A stretch of DNA of 64,000 nt, taken from positions 140,788,027 through 140,852,026 of the forward strand of contig NC_051852.1 in the NCBI RefSeq assembly GCF_905115235.1, written 5' to 3'. The notes beneath the pieces were generated by a model. The model saw only the letters and a program-made list of their open reading frames with translations, was not told the origin of the DNA and searched no databases. This DNA comes from Hermetia illucens (Eukaryota > Arthropoda > Insecta > Diptera > Stratiomyidae). The position numbers and the translations under genes are program-made. Positions 35,261 to 46,800 of the stretch are shown piece by piece. Each line of letters opens with the position of its first letter. The stretch's first letter is position 1.

Positions 35261-35813
35261 CTCTACCCCAGTGGCACCGATTTCTGCATCCATAGAGAAT
35301 TTAAGGCCTCTAATAGCTATGCCTGAACAAATTAATTCAGGTTACGCAACATATCGTAGGTGATGCCACCCCTGGAGCGAATAAGGAAACGTGTTTCGGA
35401 AGTACTTTCTTCAGATTTGCAAGTGAAAGTGGTTGGTGTACACCAGCCATAGGTGGTTTAGACGAAGGTAGCCCCGACGATGGATGGTATTAAGCCTTAA
35501 GCAGACCAAGGTATATGCCTTTTTATTCGTTATTCCATGAGAATTTTAGTTTAGTTTCCTGGGAGAGTTCCGGATTCGTTTGATGAAGGTTAGGATTAGA
35601 TTGGGATTGGAGGATTGGGTTATTTCCTTAATTTTGGCATTCCAATGCTGACGTTTGGTCTCCGCGTTCCCATTGAGTAGGCCTTGAAAATCTTTCTGTC
35701 GACATTATGAAACAAGTATCTTAACCATTCAAAGCAGGCCATGTTTATATCCTTCAAATATCTCAAATCAAAGTGATGTAAAGTCAGTTAAGTAAATTAA
35801 TTGTGTCATTGCA

Positions 35814-35820
35814 TTCAGTG
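35814..35820 (+). promoter_or_regulatory. Possible initiator of winged-helix copy B
   Basis: TTCAGTG matches the arthropod Inr core (TCAGT) 75 bp before the copy B start codon. No TATA box is obvious. Inference only. Confidence 0.3.
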
Positions 35821-35894
35821 TAAATTCTTGTTCGTTCTTGATTATCTTTTGTGTTTTACTTTGAAATTTTTTCTAAATTTTTCAATCCTTTTGA

Positions 35895-37118
35895 ATGGAT
35901 CCAAACGGCATTCCACAAAAAATCAATAGGCATGTTTTCAAAGCTTTAGGTCATTACGTGCAACAGCAGATTGGGCCCACTTTTACTCAGATTTATGATT
36001 ATGTAAAAAAATGCAATAGAAACTTAAAGCCAGTAAAAAATCTGAGGGAAATGGTTCATAAGTCATTAGAAAATTTCATTCGAACCGGTGTTATATATAA
36101 GGATGCTTCGAACCATTTTGGAGTTCGATGCCCAATAATTGTATCTCAGCTAAGTAAGATGGAGCCGGTAAGTTGCTAGGAAAATGCTCACCAGCCTCTG
36201 ATTTTGCTAATAATTGTCTCAATTTTGAAGAAGCAAGAAAATGAACCAACAACTTCACGAGGAGTAAGTAAGGCCTCCATACAAATTTCTATCAAAATCC
36301 AATTTTGACATCCCAAATTAACCATAAAACTTCCTTACTTCTGATCAATCTTAAGTTTACAATAAAACGTAAAAAATTTCCCCCCAGAATAAGGACAGTA
36401 TTCGACCTCATATGCCTGTTAAAGGAAAAAAACGTGCTCCCAGTGATAGCTCTCTCGAAGAGGATAATGAAGAGAAAGCCACAAAACGCTTCCGAGGCAG
36501 AAAAGTTACAATTGAAAACCGCAAGGGCCGAAATATAGAACTGCCTCGAGTCCGGAAACACAGGATTTCTTCCATCACCTCTTCAGCATCACCAAAACGA
36601 CCACCGCGGAAGCGATTAACCAATAACATGCCACAAAAAATTGATTTGAGTAAGATCAAACGAAATCTTTACCAGTTGCCCTTTTTATACGACTTTCACT
36701 CCAGGTAAAGTGGCAGAACATAGGAAAACCCAGAAAGGCCTAAATTTTGACGATTGCAGCACTGGTGAGGTATGATGGCATCCTTGAATACATAACCTTT
36801 ATTCTATACTCAACCAGGACCTTTTACGAATTTTCAGCCTGGAGCAGATGACCGCGATTCAGGTGACGAATTCTGTGTGCATTCATCACCCAGTTTAGGA
36901 ACTACAGATGAAAGGGGTCAATTACCAGATGCGTCAGATAATCCCACCGAGAACGTGGACCAATGCAATTTCAAACCGAAAATAATCCGTAGACGCAAAG
37001 TGAGAAAATTAGATATAACATCTTCCACACTAAATATTAACGAATTTTTAATGGTTTCCTGCAGAAAAAGGTCGACGAGGATGTCGGTAGTAAACTGAAT
37101 TTTGTTATGTTTGACTGA
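35895..37118 (+). CDS. Winged-helix (linker-histone-like) basic nuclear protein, copy B
   Basis: Exons 35895-36167, 36231-36263, 36388-36649, 36705-36769, 36838-36999 and 37065-37118 give about 282 residues with short GT/AG introns of 55-124 bp. If the last intron is not spliced, translation ends at 37098. Residues 1-80 (MDPNGIPQKINRHVFKAL, IYDYVKKCNRNLKPV, MVHKSLENFIRTGVIYKD) form the same winged-helix domain as copy A. A basic region (VKGKKRAPSDSSLEED, RKHR, KRPPRKR), a short LNFDD segment and an acidic/basic C-terminus (KPKIIRRRK) follow. Exon order, phases and the SDSSL and FD landmarks match copy A, so this is a duplicate pair. It probably acts in the nucleus on DNA or chromatin; I recognise no named orthologue. 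Histone H15 and the insect DUF4777 domain are the nearest ideas. Confidence 0.8.
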
Positions 37119-37264
37119 AAAAAACGGTCGTTGCTTAGTAGGCGGTACCCTCACCATTTAGAAATCCAGAAATGTTGTTTTGTTCTGTGTTTGTTCCAAA
37201 GTAATTTGTTCGACTAATGAAGATTATGAATTATGATCCAATTTATTTTTTTCATTTTCCGAAT

Positions 37265-39170
37265 TCAAACTGGTGTAGAACTTCTTTGTACATCTTCTTT
37301 TTCTTCAGCCTTTGTCCCGTTCACAAGCGGGGGTCTCCACTTCCGACTTCAAAATCCTCCGAGATTTCGCCTTGGTGCAGCACATGACGTATTGCGCCAT
37401 CATATGTCGCTCAGATAATAGCTATTAGTTTCTCCGTAAAGCAGTGCAATTGAATAAAGCATTCCAAATACATTCCCTGTTCACACTATCCAAAGCTTTC
37501 TCGAAGTCGGTGAAGAGCAGGTGCAACGAAGATCTAAACTCCGCGCACTATTCCGAAATGATGTGGTTAATGCCGGAAGATCCGGAGCGGAAACCAGCCT
37601 GCTCTCTGTCGATAAAGCTTTCGAGATGTCCTTTCATGCGTTCCAAAATTATTTGAGCTATTATCTTTCCAACCGCAAGGAGCACAAAATACCCCTCCAA
37701 TTGCCACACTCAAAAAGCATTCCCTTCTTTGAAATCTTGACGATCATCCCCTTCTTCCACTCTCTATGAAAGGTCTCGGATTCCCAAGATTTCGTACGAG
37801 TGGAAGTAGCAAAGCTGCAGTAACTGCAGGTGCAGCAATAAACAACTGTTCAACTTTACTTCGTTTGAGGGCATATCAATGCTGATTGATTGATGATTTA
37901 TATTCTATTCGGAGCAACAGCTTGTATCGGCAGGCGATACGGTTAAGAATCGTGGTGAAATGTTCCTTCCACTTTTTCAGTTGCTCATCATCGTGGACGA
38001 TTAGTCGACGGTGAATGTTCCTCACAGAACCATCAAAAGGTTCGCAACCACAAGCAAGTTATTTCGTCGTGATGGGGTGTACATTTCTGAGATCACTGCG
38101 TTCTGCGGCATCTCCTACTTCCCTGACCAGCACAATAACAAATTCCCTTTTGTCAGGGCGATCACTACGTTGAACTTCCCGGGATTTTACATGGTATTGG
38201 AACTCGAGCGCGTCACGCTCGCAAATCTAGCCTTTAATCCCCTTCATTTATCGATCCGCTTCCACGATTCCGCAATCAACAAGATCTTTTGACATCCCTT
38301 CGGGACGTGCGTTTGACGGCAGCCCAATGCCCATTGATATCCTCAGGCGAGTTAATCAGTATATCTGCCGTCCAATCAGCAAGATACCTCTCCTGCCGTT
38401 GAGCGACAACTGGATCATATACAACACGCAACCAGATAGTGATCATTTTCGAGGCCAATGCCAGCGCCCCTCTTGTTATGCACATCCTGGAGATAACTCC
38501 TAAACCTACTGTGGCGGCACATCGAAAGCATGAACCACGATCGCATTGCAGTGGTGAATTCGCCTCCGCGGACGCACTGCACTGTCGCCGCAGCGGCAGG
38601 CGGTTTGGCACGAGGCGGGCGCGCAAGCTTTCCTTCTTCTAGATCGGACCGCCGGCGCGTGTGAATAAAGTGTATTATTCAACACAATGAAATGTATTAG
38701 GGTTTGACGAATGAAGATACAGTTTCTACACTTTATTTCTTCTGCGACGGAGATTGCTGTTAACTTCGAACGACTGCTGCCGTTTAATTCTCCGGTTGCC
38801 GGTCACCACTCTGCATAACTGTTACTTTGGATATCCGTTATTTTGTTCTTCAAATAACAAGTTTTATCACCTCCTCGTGGCCTCGTGCCAAACCCTCTGC
38901 CGCGGCGGCAGTACAATGCGTCGGCGGAGGCGAATTCTCCACTGCAGTGCGGTCGTGGTTCATGCCTCCGATGTGCCGCCACACTACTGCTTGACCTTAC
39001 GGCAAGCTCTGAGCTCGAAAAATGTGCCAGCAATCACGGGACGATAGAAACTGCAAAAACCGCAAACCTCCCACCATTATCGTTACGACTGGCAAGGTCT
39101 TGTTTCCCCATTACACCGCATAATTGGTTTCAGACATCATCAATCTACCACGGTTGAGTTCGCAGAAAAT
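37265..39170 (-). mobile_element. LINE (family A), split by a nested inverted-repeat element
   Basis: The sequence parallels other family A copies: RT DNA near 37470-37530 matches 43030-43090 (ccctgttcacactatc.aaagctttctcgaa), the endonuclease C-terminal part (MCITRGALALASKMITIW, ILINSPEDINGHW) lies at 38490-38300, and endonuclease DNA near 39000-39160 matches 351-470. The 474-bp element at 38510-38983 interrupts it. Its 3' end lies only about 150 bp beyond the copy B stop codon. All frames are broken. Confidence 0.7.
38510..38983. mobile_element. 474-bp long-terminal-inverted-repeat element nested in a LINE
   Basis: Left arm 38510-38620 and right arm 38875-38983 are inverted copies of about 107 bp, with perfect outer ends TGTGGCGGCACATCG / CGATGTGCCGCCACA and some internal differences. 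CTAC flanks both ends (38506-38509 and 38984-38987), and the empty-site order ctaaa.CTACtg is seen in the family A copy near 258-275, so this is a real insertion with a 4-bp target duplication. No protein is encoded. A TGT...ACA end with a 4-bp duplication fits a Ginger- or Sola-type non-autonomous DNA element; an alternative is a rearranged LTR-derived sequence, since the arms plus an inner AATAAA look LTR-like. Confidence 0.8.
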
Positions 39171-39299
39171 ATGGAAGTTTCCCATTTATATCCTGTTGTG
39201 GGGAATAGGGCATCCACACAGTCCATCCTTTACTTTTGTTATTTAAGCTTATAGCAACGGAGACAGTTACGTCTCTGTGGTTTTACGTGGCTACCTGTC

Positions 39300-39800
39300 T
39301 CGGGGACTTAATCCCTTGGTCTTCTTAAGACATGGTTTGATTTTGTGACCATAATCAGAGCCCCGCCGCAGCAAACTACAACGATACTAGTCTGTACCGA
39401 GTGCATAGCTCAGCATTCATACTGGTGGATGAAAGACCTACCTAAATCTCTACCGAACTACGGCCCCCGTGTTGAAACGCAACACCACCTCAAGGCCCAA
39501 AGGTCTCTGCTCGCTTCTCCTAAATTATGTGAATTCGGGGGCTATCCCGGTTCCCAAGGTACCAGTATACCCCTGGTAAGGTGTCATGACCTGTTGCCAC
39601 TTCAGATGAGTCCCAAGCAGACTCGGGTCTGATCGCCCTAATTAGGCCTTTGGAGCATCCGCCTACTGCATCACGGCCGGCAAACCAATGTGAAACAGCG
39701 TCTCCCGGTGCTACCACTATGGAACTTCTCCGTGACCACTTAGGTTTGGTTCGGCCGGCAGGATTGCCGCCTCGTCTACCTCACCCCCACCTCTGAGCAC
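39300..39800 (-). repeat. 'GTGGC' 5'-module repeat, copy 2
   Basis: The reverse complement matches 44985-45580 over nearly its full length (gtgctcagaggtggcggggag-like start at about 39800, ccgggagaccctgt, cgatcagaccc.agtc, ccagcatgaatgctgag, ggggctctgattgtggtc). It is complete at both ends but has no LINE coding part attached. Confidence 0.8.
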
Positions 39801-40790
39801 CAGTAGCGGAGACAATCACAAAGACGAAGGCATCACCTCCATTACCGCCAGGTTTCGAACCCAAAAAAGAGGCTAATGCAAGCAATCCCCTTCCCCTCAG
39901 AACTTCCGAATACAATTGAATACAACGCAAATCATACGAAAAAGATATTTATAAGATAGCAAGGACGAGGAACGCCCTGGAAAAACCACTACAAAGAAAT
40001 TATTTTCAGCTCGACAAAGAAACCCTGCCCATTTTGTTCACTGAACTGTTTCTACAAGTTTCTCGTCAAGCAATCTTTTCAACTGCTCACTGATAAATCA
40101 CCATAGTTTCGAATTTTCCATAGGAGTAGATAGCTCCCAAAGATGACTCATTACAAAATCTTTTTCTGAAAAAGAAATGAGATCGTCAACACTGACCGCA
40201 TATTATATTCAAACACTAGCTGACATAGGCAACGCCATTAATCGAAACGATTTGCAAAAGGTCGAAACAGGCCGTCACAACAACTCCCTTAAGTAAGAAT
40301 CCCTGCAAAAACAGTTCGCTGGATCACAACTGTGGTGGGAAGACCTTCAAGAATCACAAAAGAGCTGAAACGATACTCGGACGGAGATCCAAGTCAGGTG
40401 GCTAGCTCGTCTAGAAATGTAAGCAATATGACTTCCTGCTTCACGGCTCTACACCCCTCTTTTTAAAATCAGGGAGAACAACTGGAAATTGATGTATATT
40501 TTGGGAGAAAATCATAGAGAAATGGCATACGGCACCGCGTTTGGAGCCCTGAAACTCATGAATATACAACGAAAATCCATTGTTGTTGCGGATTGCTCGG
40601 ATTGTTGACATCTAAATTTGCTACATCTCACAGTGTACTAAGAACTGAAATATTCAACATGCCCTTTTGGAAGCTCGAACTTTAAATATTTCAACTTTTA
40701 GTTTTTAGTTTCAGCTTTGCGCTTGTTTCTTCCAATACCTTCTAGTTTGTCTATTTAAAACGAAGGATTAATTACTAGCATTATACAATC
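39800..40790. other. Intergenic 3' of ZNF277, nothing recognised
   Basis: AT-rich unique-looking sequence without coding signal. AATAAA signals for the minus-strand ZNF277 gene lie at its right margin. Confidence 0.5.
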
Positions 40791-40800
40791 AAAACCAAAT

Positions 40801-40827
40801 TTTATTTTCAAAGGAGCTTCATTTATT
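40801..40827 (-). terminator. Polyadenylation signals of ZNF277
   Basis: Two AATAAA hexamers on the minus strand (40801-40806 and 40822-40827) within 35 bp after the stop codon. Confidence 0.7.
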
Positions 40828-40835
40828 CGATTCAT

Positions 40836-43800
40836 TCACAAAACAAAATTCTCAAGTGACAACTGTTCTGCATCCTTATTAATCGCTACATTACAATCTT
40901 CAGATAATATCACAACCCCGCTATCCTCATAATCAGCACAGTCTACATTGTCTTCCAAGTGGCAAAGGATCCCATCATCTTCATATGTGGGAAAAAAGAA
41001 CTCCGGCTGATCCCACTGCTTCTTCTCTCCAATCCCGAAGTGTTTGTCAGTTTCCAAATGATGAGATAACTTTTCCGCACTCTCAAAACGATTATTACAA
41101 GTCACGCACCGTAGAACATGCATTTGTCGTCGAATATAATTGACTATTTTGATTTTTTGATAGAAGTTCAATGGCTTGAGCTCTTTCTCAAAGTCAAAAC
41201 CATGACAGAGTATCATATGAGATTTTACTTTTGTGAAATCCACATCACTTGTAGAACAGAATAAGCACGTAAGATTTTGTTTATCCCCATCCCAGTCGGA
41301 CCAATCTGATTCACTGTCTTCGCCATTGATAATAGCATTATTCTCCTCTGCGTCGTCGTTATGTTTCTTACTATTCTGATTATTAGGGCTGTTTACGGCC
41401 TCAACCCGTTGCCTATTGCTGTTTTGTGAACGCTTCCGTGGCTTCTTTATATTCTTCACATGCTTTGGCTTCTCTAGCTTATAATTAACAAGAAAGAACC
41501 TATCGAAAAATCTAATATCTGGGTTGATTCTCTTATGACCCTTCTTTCTCATATGCTCTTTGAGTGTAGCTCGATCTTTGAAGATTTTCTCACAGAACAA
41601 ACAAATCAAATTTTCAAGCTTGCTCTGAACGACATCTATCAATTCGTCAATATAAACTAGATTTTCAGGCTTCCCCAGCTGTAGGAAGTGCTTGTTGAAA
41701 AGATGCTCTAAAAATTCGGATCGGAGTCCTTTGATAACTGTCCGGCAGTATAAGCATTCGCGGCAGAAATTCCGGTCGGTGAGTTCGAATTGATGTTGGA
41801 CTAAGGCGTTTTCAAGGCGTGTGGCATGTAGTGTTTTTCTAAGTTCAAAGTCCTGAGGTAAAATGTCACTAAGAAGATAGTAGCGCTCGTTTTTTGATGG
41901 TGTCCCGTCCGGCAGTTGATCGAGCAGCATAGTGGTGCAGTATTCCTCGAGCTCATGATCTGAAAAAAATAAGGAGGAATTTCGTCCGATTTTAATATTC
42001 ATGTGATCCAAAGAACGCAATAAATTTTCTTTTTTTATTATTACACAATTTCAAGGGGCTTAAAAATGTAAAATTTGTGATTATATATGGTTGCCAATCA
42101 CCCCTTTGTTGGGTACAGCGCGCAAACTGCAGATATGCGCCATTATTCGCGGTTAACTGAAATGCGCTTCCCCCCATGATTTCCTGAGATTCCTGTTCTC
42201 TACTGTTCTGCCCCAAGTGCCCTTAGGACGACCCCCACGCTGGTCATCTTGGGAGAGTGGATTCCACTACATAGTGTAGCCCGCAATGCAATTGTCGCCC
42301 CTCCTTAATGTGTGACCTCTCCGCTGCCACTTCCGTTTTCCGATCACAATGCGTACGAGTGGCAGGCCTGGGCGCCGACTAAGTTCTTCGTTGGAGATAG
42401 TGTCAAGTCAGCCAACTCCGATGAAACGATGCAGGCTTGTCTTTTGGGTAACAGTGGAGTTCACTTTCCATGTGCTACTCCCATATAGGAACACTAGCCC
42501 AGAACATCCTCAACTTGATCTTGGTGTTGAGATAACTATATCTCCAGATTTTAGACAGAACATCGAAAGCGGATCTAGCGCTACTGATGCGCCAGACCAC
42601 GTCCAGTTCGATGCCACCGTCGGCAGAAACCAAGCTTACCAAATGTGCAAATTGATCGACGCTTTCCATGTTCTGCCCATTAATGCAGATGGGGAGAGTG
42701 CGATGAGCTGTCAGACTGAGAACCTTGATTTTATTGGTGTTTGTTTTCAGTACAACTCAATTTGCCTCTCTTTTCAAATTCAGAGCCATTTGGTCAAAGT
42801 TCATGACCCGGCGAGAGAGCAAACAGATGTCATCAACGTAGTCGAGGTATATGAATTCCTCAACTTACTTCGGATTGGGCGGCATGAAGAACGTCACCGA
42901 TAACACGAAGCAATCATATCGGTGGCAGAATGCAACGCTGGCGGACTCCGCCTTCAACCTCAAAATCCTCCGAGATTTTACCCCGGTGCAGCATGTGATA
43001 ATATTAGTTTCTCCGAAATGCCTCTCTTACGTAGAGCACTCCCTGTTCACACTATCAAAAGCTTTCTCGAAATCAAAGAGGAGCTGATGCAACGATAAAT
43101 AACTAAACCGTTTGAGTGCATTGATGGCGGAAATGATTTCTCTTCTACTTGAAGAAACAGTCCGTATCTACGTGTTACGTTGACTAACCATTTCATCCAA
43201 AAGAGGAGGAACCTCACCGTGTCTAATTCGGTTAAGAGGCATGGTGCAGTGTTCTTTCCACCTCTGCAGTTGTTCATCATCGTGGCTGAGAAGTCACCTG
43301 TCAACGTTCATCACATGACCTTCAAAAGATTTGCGACCATATACAAGCCCTTTCGTGATGCAGTATACACTTCTGAAATCATTGCGTTCTGCGACTGCGG
43401 CATCTCCCGCTTCCTTGACTAGTGGAATAGCAAATTCTCTCTTGTCACGGAGCACACTACGCTGAACTTCTCGGAGTTCAAACGGGTCACGCCCACCATT
43501 ATTCGCAGCGGTCAATAGAGCCCTCAACCCTTTCCGTTAATCGATCCGCTTCCACATTCCGCTCCCAGCCAACTCTTAGGACGCCCTTTCGTGACGTGGC
43601 CGACGACCTGTATAGCACCCGAGAAAAGTGGATTTTTGATGGCAGCCCAATGCTAATCGACATTCTCAGGCGGGTTACTCAGTATATTTGCCGTTCTATC
43701 AGCACGATAACTCTCCCACTGCCAAGGGACAGCTAAGTCATACAAGCATTCGATCTTGAATTTGGGGGATCGGAGCTCTCCAACCCTACGTAAAGTGGTG

Positions 43801-46800
43801 AACGCGACACGAAAACCAACGTAAGCGACCATCAGATGGTGATCCCTTTCGAGCTCGATGTCAGCACCTCTCTTGTTATGCACATACAGGAGACCACCAG
43901 AAACCAACCATAGTCGGTTTTCGATAGCCAAAGGTTATAGTCGTGAGGTCCGTCCCTATCCAAGGCATTGTTCACGTTTCGGTAGCAGCAAAATTTCAAA
44001 ATCTGCAGATTGCTACCTTACACATTTCTATTACGTTTAGTCGCCTCTTACGACAAGCAGGGAAGACTTTGGGTGTAACTCACAGGGCGACACCAAACTA
44101 TCATGTTTTCCTTTATTGCCTTTGTTCTAACCGCCTGGTGCTCAGAGGTGGCGAGGAAGCAGACGGGACAGCAACCCTGTCGACTGAGTCAACACCTATT
44201 GACCAAGGAGAACCTCCAAATGGTGGTATCGGCAAAACCCTGTATTCACATTGACTTGCTGCTCATGATGTAGCAGGCAAATATCCCCAGGCCTTGGGCG
44301 ATCAGGCCTGAGTCTGCGCGGAGCTCATCTGAAGTGGACTCAGCCATGAAGCTTCACCAGAACTTACATGGTACCACGGGAACCGGGATAGCCTTCCGAG
44401 AGCACATTTCTCAGAAAAATTCCTGCAGGATTTGATGTCGGACCGGTTATTTGCGGTTACCTTGTGGGAGTTTCATCAGGTTTATAGTTGTTCCCAAATC
44501 GCAGACAGAACTTCTTGTGAGCTCAAGCATGAAATTATACAACACGGGCGCTGTACTCCTTGGTTGCGATAGAGGTGTAAGGTACACTTCGCATCCACCG
44601 ACATGAATGCTGAGCCAGCACTCATTATAAACCGGTACCGCTATGGCAGCCACAACAGAGCTCTGATTGTGGTATCCAAATCAATCCCTTTCCGAATAGG
44701 ACCGTGGGGTTATGCCGACACGGCAGGTACTCATGTAGGACCACCAGGCCTTAACTGTCCGAGCAACCTGGGGAAGTTCATTTGATTGTACGCGGAAATT
44801 TCTCCTTTACCCACTACACAGATTTTTCTATTATTTCTGCCACACGCCACGTCCTTTCTTTTAAAACCCTCAAATTCGTGAGGAACGCACTGGCCCGTGA
44901 CGCGTTAAATGATGACGATTTCGTGAGAAGAAAGAAGAAACGATCTCACTTACCCGATTAACAACTAACAGCGCAACTAGTGCTCAGAGGTGGCGGGGAG
45001 GAAGACGGGGCGGCAACCCTGCCGGCCGAACCAAAACTAAGTGGCCGAGGAGAACCTCCATAGTGGTGGCACCGGGAGACCCTGTATCACATTGGCTTGC
45101 CGACCGTGATGCAGTAGGCGAATGCTACAAAGGCATACTTAAGGCGATCAGACCCAGTCTGCACGGGGACTCATCTGAAGTGGCAATAGATCACGAAACC
45201 TTACCAGGGGTATACTCGTGCCATGGGAACCGGGATAGCCTCTGAATTCACATACTTCAGATGGACTACTGTTGATGTCCCTTTAGCTCGGTTGTTTGCG
45301 GTTGAACCCCTAGTGGGAACTTCCTGGGGATTCTAGTTGCGTTCAAACGAACAAAGACCTTCTGGCCTCACCGTAGTGTTGCGTTTCAGCACGGGTGCCG
45401 TACGCTTTAGTTCGGTAGAGATTTAGATAAGTCTTGCATCCACCAGCATGAATGCTGAGTCATGCACTCGGTAATGGCTGGTACCGTCGTAGCTTGCTGC
45501 GGTGGGGCTCTGATTGTGGTCACAAAATCAATCCGCGTCCGAAGAGGACCGTGGGATTACGTCCACGAGACAAGTACCCACGTAAAACATGTCCAAAAAT
45601 GGAATGACCGCCTCATGGAACACGGTCTCATATTGAATCTAAATAAAACTGAATTTTTGACGACCGATACCCATGAAACAGGCAAAATCATTGTCAGCGG
45701 CAGTAACCTGCCCAGAACTGAGCGATTTAAATATCTCGGGTCAATGCTTGCAGCCAATGGAGAACTTCCTTATAAAATTTCTTCACTCATTAACGCAACC
45801 TGGATAAAGTGACGTTCCACAACGTGGGTTCTTCGTGATCGACGCATCAACGAATATCTCAAAGCTAAAATTTTTCGCAATGTCGTCCGTCCTATCGCTC
45901 TCTACGGTTCTGAGTGTTGGCCGACTATAAAAGACAATGAACGGTGTCTTGCGGTAATGGAGACGAAGATGTTGCATTGGACTAGTGGCGTGACACATTT
46001 TGATCACATCCGAAATGAGGATATCCGCGATCGATATGGAGTTGCACTGATCGTGGAAAACTTGCGAGAGGTTCGTCTTCGATGGAATGGTCACGTTATT
46101 CACGAGAAATCACTCACCAAGATTGGTCTAAAAATCGAAGTTGATGGTAGGCAACCAAAAGACCGGCCAAAATAACAGTGGCTTGATACGCTGGATGGGG
46201 ATTCGAAAGCCTCACGATTGCATCCAGATGAGGCATTTGATAGAACCAAATGGCAAAACCGATCACGTCGAGCCGACCAGGCTTGTGAACGAGACAGAGG
46301 CTGAAGAAAAGGGGAACTGATTTGCATGTAGATGTGTACAGAACGCATGTCGACCCTCAATAGCTCCATGATGATATACGGGAATTGGTGCCAAACATGT
46401 CCTCTAGGGCAGTTCAGACGTTATATAAATAGGACCGTGTACTATAAGGCAGCCATGTTTCCAATACTCGTTAAGTTTTTCCAGATTTATAAGGAACATT
46501 TCAGCCCTGAGTATGTTCTTCACTGCAGCATGTAACATGTAACAAAATAGGTGACGCTCGCTTCTTTCAACCGGTGCCAGCTCTTTCTCATAATTCTAGT
46601 AGTTCGAAGGGTAAGGGTCTACACAACAAAATTGGCAATCAAGTTTTATTCATTGCCGAGGCCGATGAGAACCAAACGAAACACAAACAGCTCAGTTACC
46701 TCCAACTCTTTCTTTATCTCCATATGATGAAAGGCGGAAGTTTTTATTGAAAAAATGCGATTGAAATCGAGGAAAAACGTCCCAATTGATTTTCTAGATC

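Noticed and set aside
36412-36708. Reading exon 3 of copy B through to the stop near 36708
   Set aside because: The homologous exon in copy A ends at the matching donor, and splicing at 36649/36704 restores a frame with a conserved 65-nt exon.
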